Positions 15,612 through 23,155 are shown, counted from the first letter of the stretch. The stretch: DNA of 27,059 bases from Faecalitalea sp. UBA4312 (GCA_002394635.1 DGUK01000087.1:1-27059), one strand, 5' to 3'. Numbers and translations are program-made. Notes: generated from the sequence alone by a model not told the origin.

Positions 15612-16466
15612 TTACTGCTCCTTTCCGGCAATGAATGCCTGTAATTGTTCCATAGCTTGATTAGCAGCCTGGATCGTTTTTTCATTGTTGAATTTCACAG
15701 AGTGATTGGAAACCATTTGTTCGAAGTAAGGCACACCCTGTCCTTTGATGGTGTCCAATACGATACATACTGCCTGATCCTTGATGGATTTGGCGCATTC
15801 GATGGCCTCATCAATTGCCTGGATGTCATCCCCTTTCACAACCTGTGTGTGAAAACCGAAAGCTTTCATTTTATCCGGGATGCTGAAAGGATCCAGGATG
15901 TCTTTTGTATAGCCATCCAGCTGCCGTTTATTTTCATCGATCAGTACGATGCAGTTGTTGATACGATGGGCTGCGATAAATTGAAAAGCCTCCCAACACT
16001 GTCCTTCATTCAGTTCTCCATCCCCGACAATCAGATAGGTATATCGGTCTTCCTTGCGAAGTTTCTGTCCTAAAGCAATGCCGGCTGCACTGCTTGTACC
16101 TTGTCCTAGAGAACCGGTTGTCATATCCACACCCGGTGTTTTTGTACGATCCGGATGACTTGGCAGATTGGTTCCGCCATCGTTTAATGTATATAACCAT
16201 TCTTTATCAAAATAACCTGCTTCCGCTAAAGCACTGTACCATACCGGTCCGGCATGTCCTTTAGATAATACAAGCATATCTCGATCTTCCATATCCGGAT
16301 GCTTCGGATCAATATGCATTTGTTTTCCATACAGAACAGCCATGGTTTCAACCAGAGACAGTGACCCGCCTAAGTGGCCGTAGCCTCGGTGTTTCAACAT
16401 ATCCAGTACATCATAGCGGATCCGCGCAGCTAATACTTGTAGTTCCATTTTTTGTGTTTGCTCCAT
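15612..16466 (-). CDS. Transketolase, N-terminal subunit (ThDP diphosphate domain)
   Basis: The partner of the preceding subunit. The 284 residues carry the thiamine-diphosphate binding motif IVGDGELNEGQCWEAFQF...NNCIVLIDENKRQ (GDG...N pattern), plus RGYGHLGGSLSLVETMAVLY and LSKGHAGPVWYSALAEAGYF. The start is ATG 16466 (MEQTQKMELQVLAARIRYDV) because AAGAAGG lies 7 nt upstream. The open frame runs 28 codons further, but over the promoter region. It is the first gene of the tktN-tktC-IIB unit. Confidence 0.93.
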   Translation of the reverse strand: MEQTQKMELQVLAARIRYDVLDMLKHRGYGHLGGSLSLVETMAVLYGKQMHIDPKHPDMEDRDMLVLSKGHAGPVWYSALAEAGYFDKEWLYTLNDGGTNLPSHPDRTKTPGVDMTTGSLGQGTSSAAGIALGQKLRKEDRYTYLIVGDGELNEGQCWEAFQFIAAHRINNCIVLIDENKRQLDGYTKDILDPFSIPDKMKAFGFHTQVVKGDDIQAIDEAIECAKSIKDQAVCIVLDTIKGQGVPYFEQMVSNHSVKFNNEKTIQAANQAMEQLQAFIAGKEQ

Positions 16467-16493
16467 TGATGAACCTTCTTTCTTTCCAACCTT

Positions 16494-16550
16494 ATTATCC
16501 AAAAAAAGCATTGAGAATACGAGGCCATAATATTTCAATTGATTGTGCAA
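16494..16550 (-). promoter_or_regulatory. Promoter and activator box of the transketolase unit
   Basis: On the minus strand, -10 GATAAT (16494-16499) with a poor -35 (TCGTAT, 16517-16522) at 17 bp, inside a TGGCCTCGTAT block. A TTGCACAA box (plus-strand TTGTGCAA, 16543-16550) begins 44 bp beyond the -10. The arrangement and much of the sequence match the promoter of the PTS IIA gene (39 of 57 positions, no gaps). A weak -35 with an upstream box is the usual picture of an activated promoter. A stand-alone TTGACA at 16562-16567 with CACAAT is an alternative. Confidence 0.6.
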
Positions 16551-16582
16551 GCATTGAAGAACATGTCAAAGAATACAAATTT

Positions 16583-16602
16583 AAAAAACCGGATTGCTCC
16601 GG
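16583..16602 (-). terminator. Terminator of the two-gene IIB unit
   Basis: On the minus strand CCGGA-GCAA-TCCGG (16589-16602) is followed by TTTTTT (16583-16588), immediately after the stop codon of IIB paralogue B. It separates that unit from the transketolase promoter. Confidence 0.82.
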
Positions 16603-16603
16603 C

Positions 16604-16885
16604 TTATAACTGAAGATACTTCGATAGCTTTTCCTTTAATTCCTGCCGGTCTATCAAATTATGCAGTACAATAGAACGGTCGTATTCTTTGACTTGTCCT
16701 TCCAGATCCTGCCCGACAATGACCAGGTCAAAAGGGTTAGGAAATAATGTGGAAAGAGAACAGTGCATCACGGTGATATGTGTCAGATTATGCTCTTTCA
16801 GAAGAGTCTCTATGCTCATTTGAACCATCATGGAACTTCCCAGTCCATTGGAGCAACAACAAACGATCCTTCGTATCGGAGTCAT
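16604..16885 (-). CDS. PTS IIB protein, ascorbate type, paralogue B
   Basis: A 93-residue phosphocarrier. Its N-terminus MTPIRRIVCCCSNGLGSSMM keeps the phospho-accepting cysteine, and FDLVIVGQDLEGQVK and RSIVLHNLIDRQELKEKL follow the IIB plan. It is shorter at the C-terminus than its relatives: it lacks the final DTFW-type tail seen in paralogues C and D. The start overlaps the stop of paralogue C by ATGA. There is no adjacent IIC in this unit. Confidence 0.88.
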   Translation of the reverse strand: MTPIRRIVCCCSNGLGSSMMVQMSIETLLKEHNLTHITVMHCSLSTLFPNPFDLVIVGQDLEGQVKEYDRSIVLHNLIDRQELKEKLSKYLQL

Positions 16886-17196
16886 AGGTTATCCTCGATC
16901 CAGAACGTATCCGATGTTTGGGACAGGGCAATTTTCAATTTCTCATAGATTTCATCAAAAGACATAATTTGGTTGATGACAATGACGCGGGGAAAGTGTT
17001 TAAAACGATAAGCCAGATCTCTTCCTACTACGAAGATATCTGCGCCTTCTTCCCGGATGGATTCAGCTGCACTGTGGGTTACCTTGATGTCGTTTCGATT
17101 GAGTTTAAGAAGTGCTTTTTCAGCGTTTAGCTGCATGATCAATGATGTGGCCAGCCCGGCACCACAGGCACAATGGATCATCCAGATCGTATTCAT
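16882..17196 (-). CDS. PTS IIB protein, ascorbate type, paralogue C
   Basis: The start is ATG 17196 (MNTIWMIHCACGAGLATSLI) with GGGAGG about 8 nt upstream. The ATG five codons earlier overlaps that ribosome site. The resulting 104-residue protein has the phospho-cysteine motif CACGAGLATS instead of the CCC(G/S)(N/S)GLGSSM of the other three. It is therefore the most divergent IIB here and could have a different partner. The rest (GADIFVVGRDLAYRFKHFP, RVIVINQIMSFDEIYEKL) is typical. First gene of a short unit with its own promoter and terminator. Confidence 0.88.
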   Translation of the reverse strand: MNTIWMIHCACGAGLATSLIMQLNAEKALLKLNRNDIKVTHSAAESIREEGADIFVVGRDLAYRFKHFPRVIVINQIMSFDEIYEKLKIALSQTSDTFWIEDNL

Positions 17197-17222
17197 AAGA
17201 AAACCTCCCATTTACTATGATT

Positions 17223-17251
17223 AATATACAGAGGAAAACCATGGTTTTCAA
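17223..17251 (-). promoter_or_regulatory. Promoter with overlapping 16-bp palindromic operator (IIB C-B unit)
   Basis: On the minus strand TTGAAA (17246-17251), a 17-bp spacer, and TATATT (17223-17228). A perfect palindrome GAAAACCATGGTTTTC (17234-17249) covers most of the -35 and half the spacer. This is a classical repressor position. It does not match the catabolite (cre) consensus, whose centre is CG. Confidence 0.65.
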
Positions 17252-17270
17252 TTATTAATATTCAACAATG

Positions 17271-17298
17271 AAAAAAAAAGCGGACAAATTGTCCGCTT
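17271..17298 (-). terminator. Terminator of the PTS IIA-IIC-IIB unit
   Basis: On the minus strand AAGCGGACA-ATT-TGTCCGCTT (17278-17298) runs into a nine-T tract (17271-17279), just after the stop of IIB paralogue D. Confidence 0.9.
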
Positions 17299-17304
17299 CA
17301 TGTA

Positions 17305-17610
17305 TTATTCGATCCAGAAAGAGTCTTCTGTTTTGGCGAAAGCAATTTCCAGTTTTTCCTGCAGTTCCTTCATAGACATGATCTTTTTCAGAACAACAAC
17401 ACGTGGATAGCTTTTCAACTGTGGAGCGATGTCTTTTCCGACAACGAACAGATCTGCCGTAGCCGGGGAAATTTCAGACAATGAAGTATGACCAGCACTT
17501 ACACCAGTAATCTTCATGTTCTTCAACACTTTTTCAATGTTCATCTGAACCATCATAGAACTACCCAGTCCAGATCCACAGCAACACATAACAGATTTAA
17601 TTTGAGCCAT
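17305..17610 (-). CDS. PTS IIB protein, ascorbate type, paralogue D (with its IIC)
   Basis: The 101-residue IIB most likely to serve the adjacent IIC. MAQIKSVMCCCGSGLGSSMM contains the phospho-cysteine; ADLFVVGKDIAPQLK and YPRVVVLKKIMSMKELQEKL follow. It is nearly the same length as paralogue A and close to it in the N-terminal third, suggesting a recent duplication. Third gene of the IIA-IIC-IIB unit, 40 bp after IIC, with AGGAAGG as ribosome site. Confidence 0.92.
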   Translation of the reverse strand: MAQIKSVMCCCGSGLGSSMMVQMNIEKVLKNMKITGVSAGHTSLSEISPATADLFVVGKDIAPQLKSYPRVVVLKKIMSMKELQEKLEIAFAKTEDSFWIE

Positions 17611-17650
17611 AGTACCTACCTTCCTTTCTTTTGATTGTTAATAGGGCAAT

Positions 17651-19081
17651 TTATTCGGCCTCTTTGACAGCCTTCTTAGGTGCTACAAAGTTGTAAACGA
17701 TAGGTGCCAGGAATACCAGGACACAGATGATCATCAGAGCTGATCCTTGTACATGCTGAGCAATGTTTCCGAATACGATTCCTAACCAGGAGAAATCGGC
17801 ATCAGAGAATGTACAGTTAGAGAAGCTCAATGCACCCATGACAGGCATACAGATGGCTGGCAAGAATGTAATCAATAAACCGTGCATGAAGGATCCGAAT
17901 ACACAGCCCTTCAAACCACCTTCGGCATTTCCGAATACACCGGCTGTTGCACCACAGAAGAAGTGAGGAACAACACCTGGAAGGATCAGAGCAACTGGTC
18001 CAACGGATTTATTCCATACAGACAAGATGACTAATCCGACGATACCACCAACGAAGGATACCAGGAATCCGATCAGTACAGCGTTCGGTGCATAAGGGAA
18101 CACAACCGGACAGTCGATTGCCGGAATAGCTCCAGGTACTAATGTTTCGGCAATACCACGGAATGCAGGAACGATTTCACTGACGATCAGACGTACACCA
18201 CTTAAGATAATATATACACCACCAGAGAAAGATAAACCACATGTGATAGCCCATACAGCCCAATGAGTCGGTGTTTCTGCTCCGATGTTCAATAATCCAC
18301 CTAAATTTGTATAAGTCGCAACGATTTCTTCCGGGTCTGCCTGTAAGATACCTTTGGCAACCGCAACACCGGTTACAATTAAGAAGAAGACTACCATGGT
18401 AATACCGATAGATACCGTTGTATCACGCAGGAAGGTTAAACGCTGCGGGAAGTTGATGTCTTCTGTTGACTGATCTGCACTGTTTTTGAACAGTTTTGCA
18501 CACTGTGCAGAGAACCAGTATCCAAATCCACCAAAGTGACCTAAACCTAATTCATCTGTTTCAACAACTTTTTCCATTGTCTTGCCACAGTAAGCCGGGC
18601 TTGCTGCAGAGATGAAGGCTAACAAACATGCACCGGCAATCCACAGAGGGAACCCTTTTAATCCGCCGATACTCAAAATAACAGCAATCATACAAGACAT
18701 GTATAATGTGTGATGACCTGTTAAGAAGATGTATTTCAGACGGGAGAAACGAGCCAGGATGATATTCAGGATCATTCCCAAAGCCATGATATACGCTGTA
18801 TCCTGACCGAATGAATTCAGGGCCATGGATACGATAGCTTCGTTATTCGGTACAACTCCCTGCATATTGAATGCATAGTTGAATACATCACCGAATGCTA
18901 ATAAGGAACCGGATTGCAAGAAAGAAGCTCCTGCACTCAATACTAAGAATCCTACGATACATTTTACCGTACCCTTTACGATTTCTTCGACTGGTTTCTT
19001 CTGCAGACATAAACCAATGCAGGCAAGAATACCAACCAGCATAGCCGGGGTTGATAAAATGTTAATGATAAAATTTAACAT
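17651..19081 (-). CDS. PTS IIC permease, ascorbate (UlaA/SgaT) type
   Basis: A membrane transporter of the ascorbate-galactitol PTS superfamily. It imports a sugar or sugar acid while it is phosphorylated by IIB. The 476 residues have about ten hydrophobic segments. Recognisable stretches include KGTVKCIVGFLVLSAGASFL near the N-terminus, FNMQGVVPNNEAIVSMAL, IFLTGHHTLYMSCMIAVIL, and GVVPHFFCGATAGVFGNAEGG. The UlaA family includes permeases for several substrates, so ascorbate should not be assumed. No UlaD/E/F-type ascorbate catabolic genes are in the window. Second gene after IIA; GGAGAG precedes the ATG. Confidence 0.92.
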   Translation of the reverse strand: MLNFIINILSTPAMLVGILACIGLCLQKKPVEEIVKGTVKCIVGFLVLSAGASFLQSGSLLAFGDVFNYAFNMQGVVPNNEAIVSMALNSFGQDTAYIMALGMILNIILARFSRLKYIFLTGHHTLYMSCMIAVILSIGGLKGFPLWIAGACLLAFISAASPAYCGKTMEKVVETDELGLGHFGGFGYWFSAQCAKLFKNSADQSTEDINFPQRLTFLRDTTVSIGITMVVFFLIVTGVAVAKGILQADPEEIVATYTNLGGLLNIGAETPTHWAVWAITCGLSFSGGVYIILSGVRLIVSEIVPAFRGIAETLVPGAIPAIDCPVVFPYAPNAVLIGFLVSFVGGIVGLVILSVWNKSVGPVALILPGVVPHFFCGATAGVFGNAEGGLKGCVFGSFMHGLLITFLPAICMPVMGALSFSNCTFSDADFSWLGIVFGNIAQHVQGSALMIICVLVFLAPIVYNFVAPKKAVKEAE

Positions 19082-19099
19082 ATCTTTTTCTCTCCTTTT

Positions 19100-19549
19100 C
19101 TACTCCTGGGCAGCCTGGGCGAAAATATCAAATATTTCCTGACCATTTTCTGCATCCAGGATAGGCTGAACATTGCCGTCGTCACCAAAGATGGCGGAAA
19201 CAGCCATAATACCTTCCATGTGAGAGGTACTGTCCTTGGCACATAAAGCAATCAGAATCCGAACAGTTGGTCCATCTTCCGTAAAGCGAATTCCTTCTTT
19301 TAAAACAGTGACTGCCATCTGCGTCTCTTTTACTCCTGCTTCACTGGATGCGTGGATCAAAGCCATATCATCGGTCAACACATAATAGGCGCCAAATTTT
19401 TCTGTGTTTTCCAGAACGGCTTGTTCATAAGCATCTGTGCAGAATCCCTGTGCAACCAACGGCTCCAGGGAAACATGGATTGCCTCTTTCCAATCTTTTA
19501 CACTGTCTTTCAAGATACAATTTTCAACTTTCAACAACTGTTCGATCAT
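19100..19549 (-). CDS. PTS IIA protein, ascorbate/mannitol (EIIA-2) type
   Basis: A cytosolic phosphocarrier accepting phosphate from HPr and passing it to IIB. In 149 residues the active-site histidine is in MALIHASSEAGVKE (about residues 83-96), and LIALCAKDSTSHMEGI is characteristic of the fold. AGGAGG lies 9 nt upstream of ATG 19549. First gene of the PTS unit and divergent from the regulator operon. Its histidine region closely resembles the EIIA domain at the C-terminus of the neighbouring regulator (LVLAHTASENGVKH), consistent with both belonging to one system. Confidence 0.92.
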   Translation of the reverse strand: MIEQLLKVENCILKDSVKDWKEAIHVSLEPLVAQGFCTDAYEQAVLENTEKFGAYYVLTDDMALIHASSEAGVKETQMAVTVLKEGIRFTEDGPTVRILIALCAKDSTSHMEGIMAVSAIFGDDGNVQPILDAENGQEIFDIFAQAAQE

Positions 19550-19575
19550 CTTTGTGTCCTCCTGTTTACACTTGC

Positions 19576-19604
19576 ATTATCGGAAAAAAACGAGGTGGAT
19601 ACAA
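19576..19604 (-). promoter_or_regulatory. Promoter of the PTS IIA-IIC-IIB unit
   Basis: On the minus strand TTGTAT (19599-19604), a 17-bp spacer containing a T-tract, and -10 GATAAT (19576-19581), about 20 nt from the IIA start. It is homologous to the transketolase promoter, sharing TGGCCT(T/C)GTAT and the T-tract before GATAAT. Confidence 0.65.
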
Positions 19605-19623
19605 GGCCAAAGATTTTCCCATC

Positions 19624-19653
19624 TTTGTGCAACAAGATGTGTTTTTGTGCAAA
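19624..19653 (-). promoter_or_regulatory. Two direct TTTGCACAAA-type boxes, probable activator sites
   Basis: TTTGTGCAA occurs at 19624-19632 and again at 19644-19652 (plus-strand reading), 20 bp apart, i.e. about two helical turns on the same DNA face. Each is close to an inverted repeat (TTTG..CAAA). The proximal box is 44 bp upstream of the -10, the same distance as the single box at the transketolase promoter. The divergently encoded PRD regulator is the obvious candidate to bind here. Confidence 0.6.
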
Positions 19654-19782
19654 TAGGGAATATATATAATAATTAAGGAAAGAATCTGTCTTTATCGGTA
19701 AAAATAATGGAAAGATTGGAACGATATACCTCACGGTACAAATAATTGCGTAGATTTGTGAAGAGATTTGTATTTGAAATCA

Positions 19783-19788
19783 TATAAT
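19783..19788 (+). promoter_or_regulatory. Possible -10 for the regulator operon
   Basis: TATAAT at 19783-19788, 36 nt before the ATG at 19825, but no credible -35 at 16-18 bp. The activator boxes at 19624-19653 lie about 130 bp upstream, so divergent control is possible but not shown. Confidence 0.35.
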
Positions 19789-19824
19789 TTATATAGGTAG
19801 GATGAACAAGAGAGGAGATAGCTT

Positions 19825-20457
19825 ATGTCTGTTGCGTTATTATTTTTATTACTGGTAGCCCTCGGGGCGGCAGCTTTTCCATATATACTTCGTTCTTTTA
19901 TGACAAATAAACTAAATCGTCAAATGCAGGCTAAGCAGTATGACCAGGCGGAGCATACGGTACAGAGCAGCATATACAGGATCTTGTTCGGTTCGTATGC
20001 ACAGAAAACACAACAGCTGGAAATCCGGATGTTGATGGATGATACTCTACAGGTCTACAGCTTGTGTCAACAGCTGCTGACAGGGCGTCTGGCCAAAAAA
20101 GAACGGTATGCGGTTGCCAATGCTGCGTATCATTATTTTTTAAATAAAGAGGAAAAGGAATATGCACAGACCATGCTGGAACAGTTGAAACTTTGTGCAG
20201 ATCCGGCGGAAATTCAATACGATGCGATGCTGTATCGTGTTTTGATGGAATCGAAAAGTGAGGATATCGACTGGTTGAAAGAAAAGCTGGAAGAACCGGC
20301 TTCACCGCAACAAAAAGGATATCTTCAATACTTGATTGGTTTACAGTACATATATCAGGGAAATAAAAAAGATGCTAAAGTATATTTGAATCGTGCCAAA
20401 CAAAGCTTAAAGGGAACCCCTTACCATAAGAAGATCAAACGATTGATGGAGGAATAA
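19825..20457 (+). CDS. Membrane-anchored helical-repeat (TPR-like) protein of unknown function
   Basis: No family recognised. The 210 residues begin with one hydrophobic segment (SVALLFLLLVALGAAAFPYI, residues 2-21) that looks like an uncleaved N-terminal anchor. The rest is a soluble, mostly helical part, presumably cytoplasmic. It has repeated YxxAxxxL-like patterns (QYDQAEHTVQSSIYRILFG, YAVANAAYHYFLNKEEKEYA, LQYIYQGNKKDAKVYLNRAK) that resemble degenerate TPR units; the last is the clearest. AGAGGAGA precedes the ATG. It ends 2 bp before the regulator gene and is surely co-transcribed with it. A role as accessory to that regulator or as an unrelated scaffold are both open. Confidence 0.75.
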   Translation: MSVALLFLLLVALGAAAFPYILRSFMTNKLNRQMQAKQYDQAEHTVQSSIYRILFGSYAQKTQQLEIRMLMDDTLQVYSLCQQLLTGRLAKKERYAVANAAYHYFLNKEEKEYAQTMLEQLKLCADPAEIQYDAMLYRVLMESKSEDIDWLKEKLEEPASPQQKGYLQYLIGLQYIYQGNKKDAKVYLNRAKQSLKGTPYHKKIKRLMEE

Positions 20458-20459
20458 AC

Positions 20460-22493
20460 ATGTATACTTTGGATAAGCGCTGTCAGGAAATATTACGTTC
20501 AATCGTGTATGCCAATGGGTACATCAAAGTACAGGATATTGCTCTGCAGATGGGTGTTTCCAAGCGAAGTGCCTATTATGACATCAATAAGATCGATGAG
20601 TGGCTGATCAGCCGAAAGATTCCTGTTTTAGAGCAGAAGCGGGGAAAAGGGGTTCGTCTGAATGAAGACCAGAAGGAATCTATCCGTAAGGTTGTCCGGG
20701 AGTACATCTCGGCAGAACGGATCGATCCGTATCAGGTGTTTACCCCGGAGGAGCGGTATCATATTGAAATCTGTTCCATCATTATTGGGCGTCATGAGCT
20801 GTATATTGAAGATTTCATGGAAATCTGTGACGTCAGTAGGAATACCATTATCAATGATCTGAAGAATGTTATGATGATCCTGCAGGGGTATGATCTGAAC
20901 CTGAAGTATTCCATTAAATCCGGGTATACAATTACCGGGGATGTCATTCGTAAACGAGCTGTTTTCTTTTTATATTTTCCTGCATTATGGACCTACTATA
21001 CTCATTCCATCTTTACCAACCGGGAAAAAGAGGAGATCCATGCGATCCTGAAGGAATTAAAGACAATGGAACATGCTCTGCATGCTGAATATGTCAGTGG
21101 TACACTGCCTACCTTAGCTACTTTTATCTCCACGATCGGACAGAGAAAAGAAACTTTGTCTTTTCCGGACATGGATGAGCAGGAAATTGTGGAAACCCAG
21201 GAATATGCGTTAGTCGATACTACGTTTCCGGCCATGGAACCGGATGAGAAAATCTACATCAGCCTGCATCTGTTAGGCTCACGTCTGCAGGCAGTACCGG
21301 TGCATGTTATGAAAGAGGATAAGCAGCATCGTTTGCTGGCGACCAAGCTGGTCCGTGAATTTGAGCAGCTTTCCAGTATATATTATGACGATGTTGATGA
21401 ACTGATCGATGCGATTACCGCTCATTTTATGACATCGATGTACCGATATCGGTATGGTATCCAGTTGGGAAATCCCCTATTGGAGAACATCAAAAATGAG
21501 TACAGTGAATTATTTGAACTGACAAAAAATGCCTATCGATGCATTCAGAATGACATCGGTATTATGATATCGGATGCCGAAATTGGGTATCTCACCTTAC
21601 ATTTTGGTGCTTTTATTACCCCGAATAACATTGAAAAGCGTCCGTATCGGATTTTGATCATCTGTCCGAACGGGATTGGTGCCGGAAAGATGTTGAAGAC
21701 CGAAGTGGCGACCTTGGTTCCTCAGGCGACTGAAATTATCAATATTCCTTTGGGACAGTATCAAAAGGATCATACATACGATGTTGTTATATCTACGGTA
21801 TTCTTGGAAGAGGAAAAGAATCTTATTCTGGTTCATCCGATCTTGACCGATCAGGACCGGATCACTATATTACGCAAATGTATGCAGACACAGCCACACG
21901 ACCGTATGCAGATCGATGAAATCACGAAGATTGCGCAGCGCTATATCCCTGCAGAGCGGATCGATGATTTCCATACAGAGCTGCAGGATTATTTTGCCAG
22001 TACACGGATCCACAAAGCCCCGGTAAAAAATTACGGCATGGGACTGCGTTATTATCTTCGCCCGGATCATATCGTAACAGTATCTGAGCGGTTGTCCTGG
22101 GATGAAGCCATCATTAAAACTTGTCAACCTTTACTTATGGCAGATTCGATTACACAGGATTATATCGATGCGATCTTATATGATCAAAGAAGCAATGGGC
22201 TGTATATGTTTTTAACCGAAGGATTGGTGCTGGCGCACACCGCCAGTGAGAACGGGGTAAAACATCTGGATGTATCCTTAGCGGCTTGCAATCAGCCGAT
22301 TTCTTTCCTGAATGGAAGGCAGGCGAAGATCATTATCTCTTTATGTGCAGAGGATCAAACCAAGCATATCCGGATACTCAATGATATCCTGGAATTGTTC
22401 TCAAAAAAGAAGAACATCGAAATTATATCTCAGTTTACCAAGCCGCTTGAGGTCTATGAGTATATTATGAGTCAGTTAGGAGAAGAAAAATGA
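20460..22493 (+). CDS. PRD-containing PTS transcription regulator (HTH-HTH-PRD1-PRD2-EIIB-EIIA)
   Basis: A DNA-binding activator whose activity is set by PTS phosphorylation (MtlR/LicR/ManR-like layout). The 677 residues run: winged HTH (about 5-65, YIKVQDIALQMGVSKRSAYY), second Mga-type HTH (about 110-140, EDFMEICDVSRNTIINDL), PRD1 (about 190-285) with His270 in YISLHLLGSR but no obvious first histidine, PRD2 (about 295-390) with His322 (AHFMTSMYRYRYGI) and His381 (YLTLHFGAF), EIIB-like domain with Cys402 (IICPNGIGAGK), and EIIA-like domain with His593 (LVLAHTASENGV). It is probably the activator of the divergent PTS and transketolase units. It overlaps deoC by 4 bp. Confidence 0.93.
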   Translation: MYTLDKRCQEILRSIVYANGYIKVQDIALQMGVSKRSAYYDINKIDEWLISRKIPVLEQKRGKGVRLNEDQKESIRKVVREYISAERIDPYQVFTPEERYHIEICSIIIGRHELYIEDFMEICDVSRNTIINDLKNVMMILQGYDLNLKYSIKSGYTITGDVIRKRAVFFLYFPALWTYYTHSIFTNREKEEIHAILKELKTMEHALHAEYVSGTLPTLATFISTIGQRKETLSFPDMDEQEIVETQEYALVDTTFPAMEPDEKIYISLHLLGSRLQAVPVHVMKEDKQHRLLATKLVREFEQLSSIYYDDVDELIDAITAHFMTSMYRYRYGIQLGNPLLENIKNEYSELFELTKNAYRCIQNDIGIMISDAEIGYLTLHFGAFITPNNIEKRPYRILIICPNGIGAGKMLKTEVATLVPQATEIINIPLGQYQKDHTYDVVISTVFLEEEKNLILVHPILTDQDRITILRKCMQTQPHDRMQIDEITKIAQRYIPAERIDDFHTELQDYFASTRIHKAPVKNYGMGLRYYLRPDHIVTVSERLSWDEAIIKTCQPLLMADSITQDYIDAILYDQRSNGLYMFLTEGLVLAHTASENGVKHLDVSLAACNQPISFLNGRQAKIIISLCAEDQTKHIRILNDILELFSKKKNIEIISQFTKPLEVYEYIMSQLGEEK

Positions 22494-23155
22494 ATAAAGA
22501 ACAATGTGCAAAATATTTTGACCATACGTATTTAAAAGCGATGGCCACCGAAGAAATTCTAGAAAACTTATGCAGAGAAGCCAGTGAGATCCGTTGTGCC
22601 TCTGTGGCAGTCAGCAGTGCCTGGACACCCTATTGTAAAAAACAATTGAAGGGTACAGAAGTAAAGGTATGCTCCGTTGTCGCCTTTCCATTGGGACAGG
22701 GTGGCCTGGAAGCTAAAAAATACGAGGTCATGGACGCAATTGCCAAAGGCGCTGACGAAGTGGACTATGTATTGGATGTAGGACGTGTCAAAATGCATGA
22801 CTGGGACTATATCCAAAAGGAGATGGCAACCTTGACCCAGGTAGCCCATGCCTCTGCTAAAACGATCAAGGTCATTTTTGAAACGTGTTATCTGACGAAA
22901 CAGGAAATTCGAAAATGTGCTTTGATAGCTAAGGAAGTCAGACCGGATTTTATTAAGACGTCCACCGGATTTGGTACCGGAGGAGCAACGGTTGAAGATG
23001 TTCGTTTAATGGCAGAAACCGTGGAGGGGACAGTACTTGTCAAAGCCAGCGGCGGGATCCGTGACTGGCCGACCTGCAAAGCCATGATCGAAGCTGGAGC
23101 AAGCCGTATTGGAACCAGCTCTTCCCTGGATATTTTAAAAGGTCTGGATGCATAG
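22490..23155 (+). CDS. deoC: Deoxyribose-phosphate aldolase DeoC
   Basis: A class I aldolase cleaving 2-deoxyribose 5-phosphate to acetaldehyde and glyceraldehyde 3-phosphate. The 221 residues show FDHTYLKA at the N-terminus, DEVDYVLDVGRVK with the catalytic aspartate, VIFETCYLT, FIKTSTGFGTGGATVEDV with the Schiff-base lysine, and VKASGGIRDW with the second lysine. It starts in the regulator stop (ATGA), so it is made with the PTS regulator. This is unlike the common nucleoside-catabolic deo setting and hints that its product or substrate enters the pathway served by the PTS and transketolase. Confidence 0.95.
   Translation: MNKEQCAKYFDHTYLKAMATEEILENLCREASEIRCASVAVSSAWTPYCKKQLKGTEVKVCSVVAFPLGQGGLEAKKYEVMDAIAKGADEVDYVLDVGRVKMHDWDYIQKEMATLTQVAHASAKTIKVIFETCYLTKQEIRKCALIAKEVRPDFIKTSTGFGTGGATVEDVRLMAETVEGTVLVKASGGIRDWPTCKAMIEAGASRIGTSSSLDILKGLDA

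Noticed and set aside
17234..17249. Catabolite-control (cre) site
   Set aside because: The palindrome centre is CATG, whereas cre sites have a central CG and 14-bp length; it does not fit the consensus.
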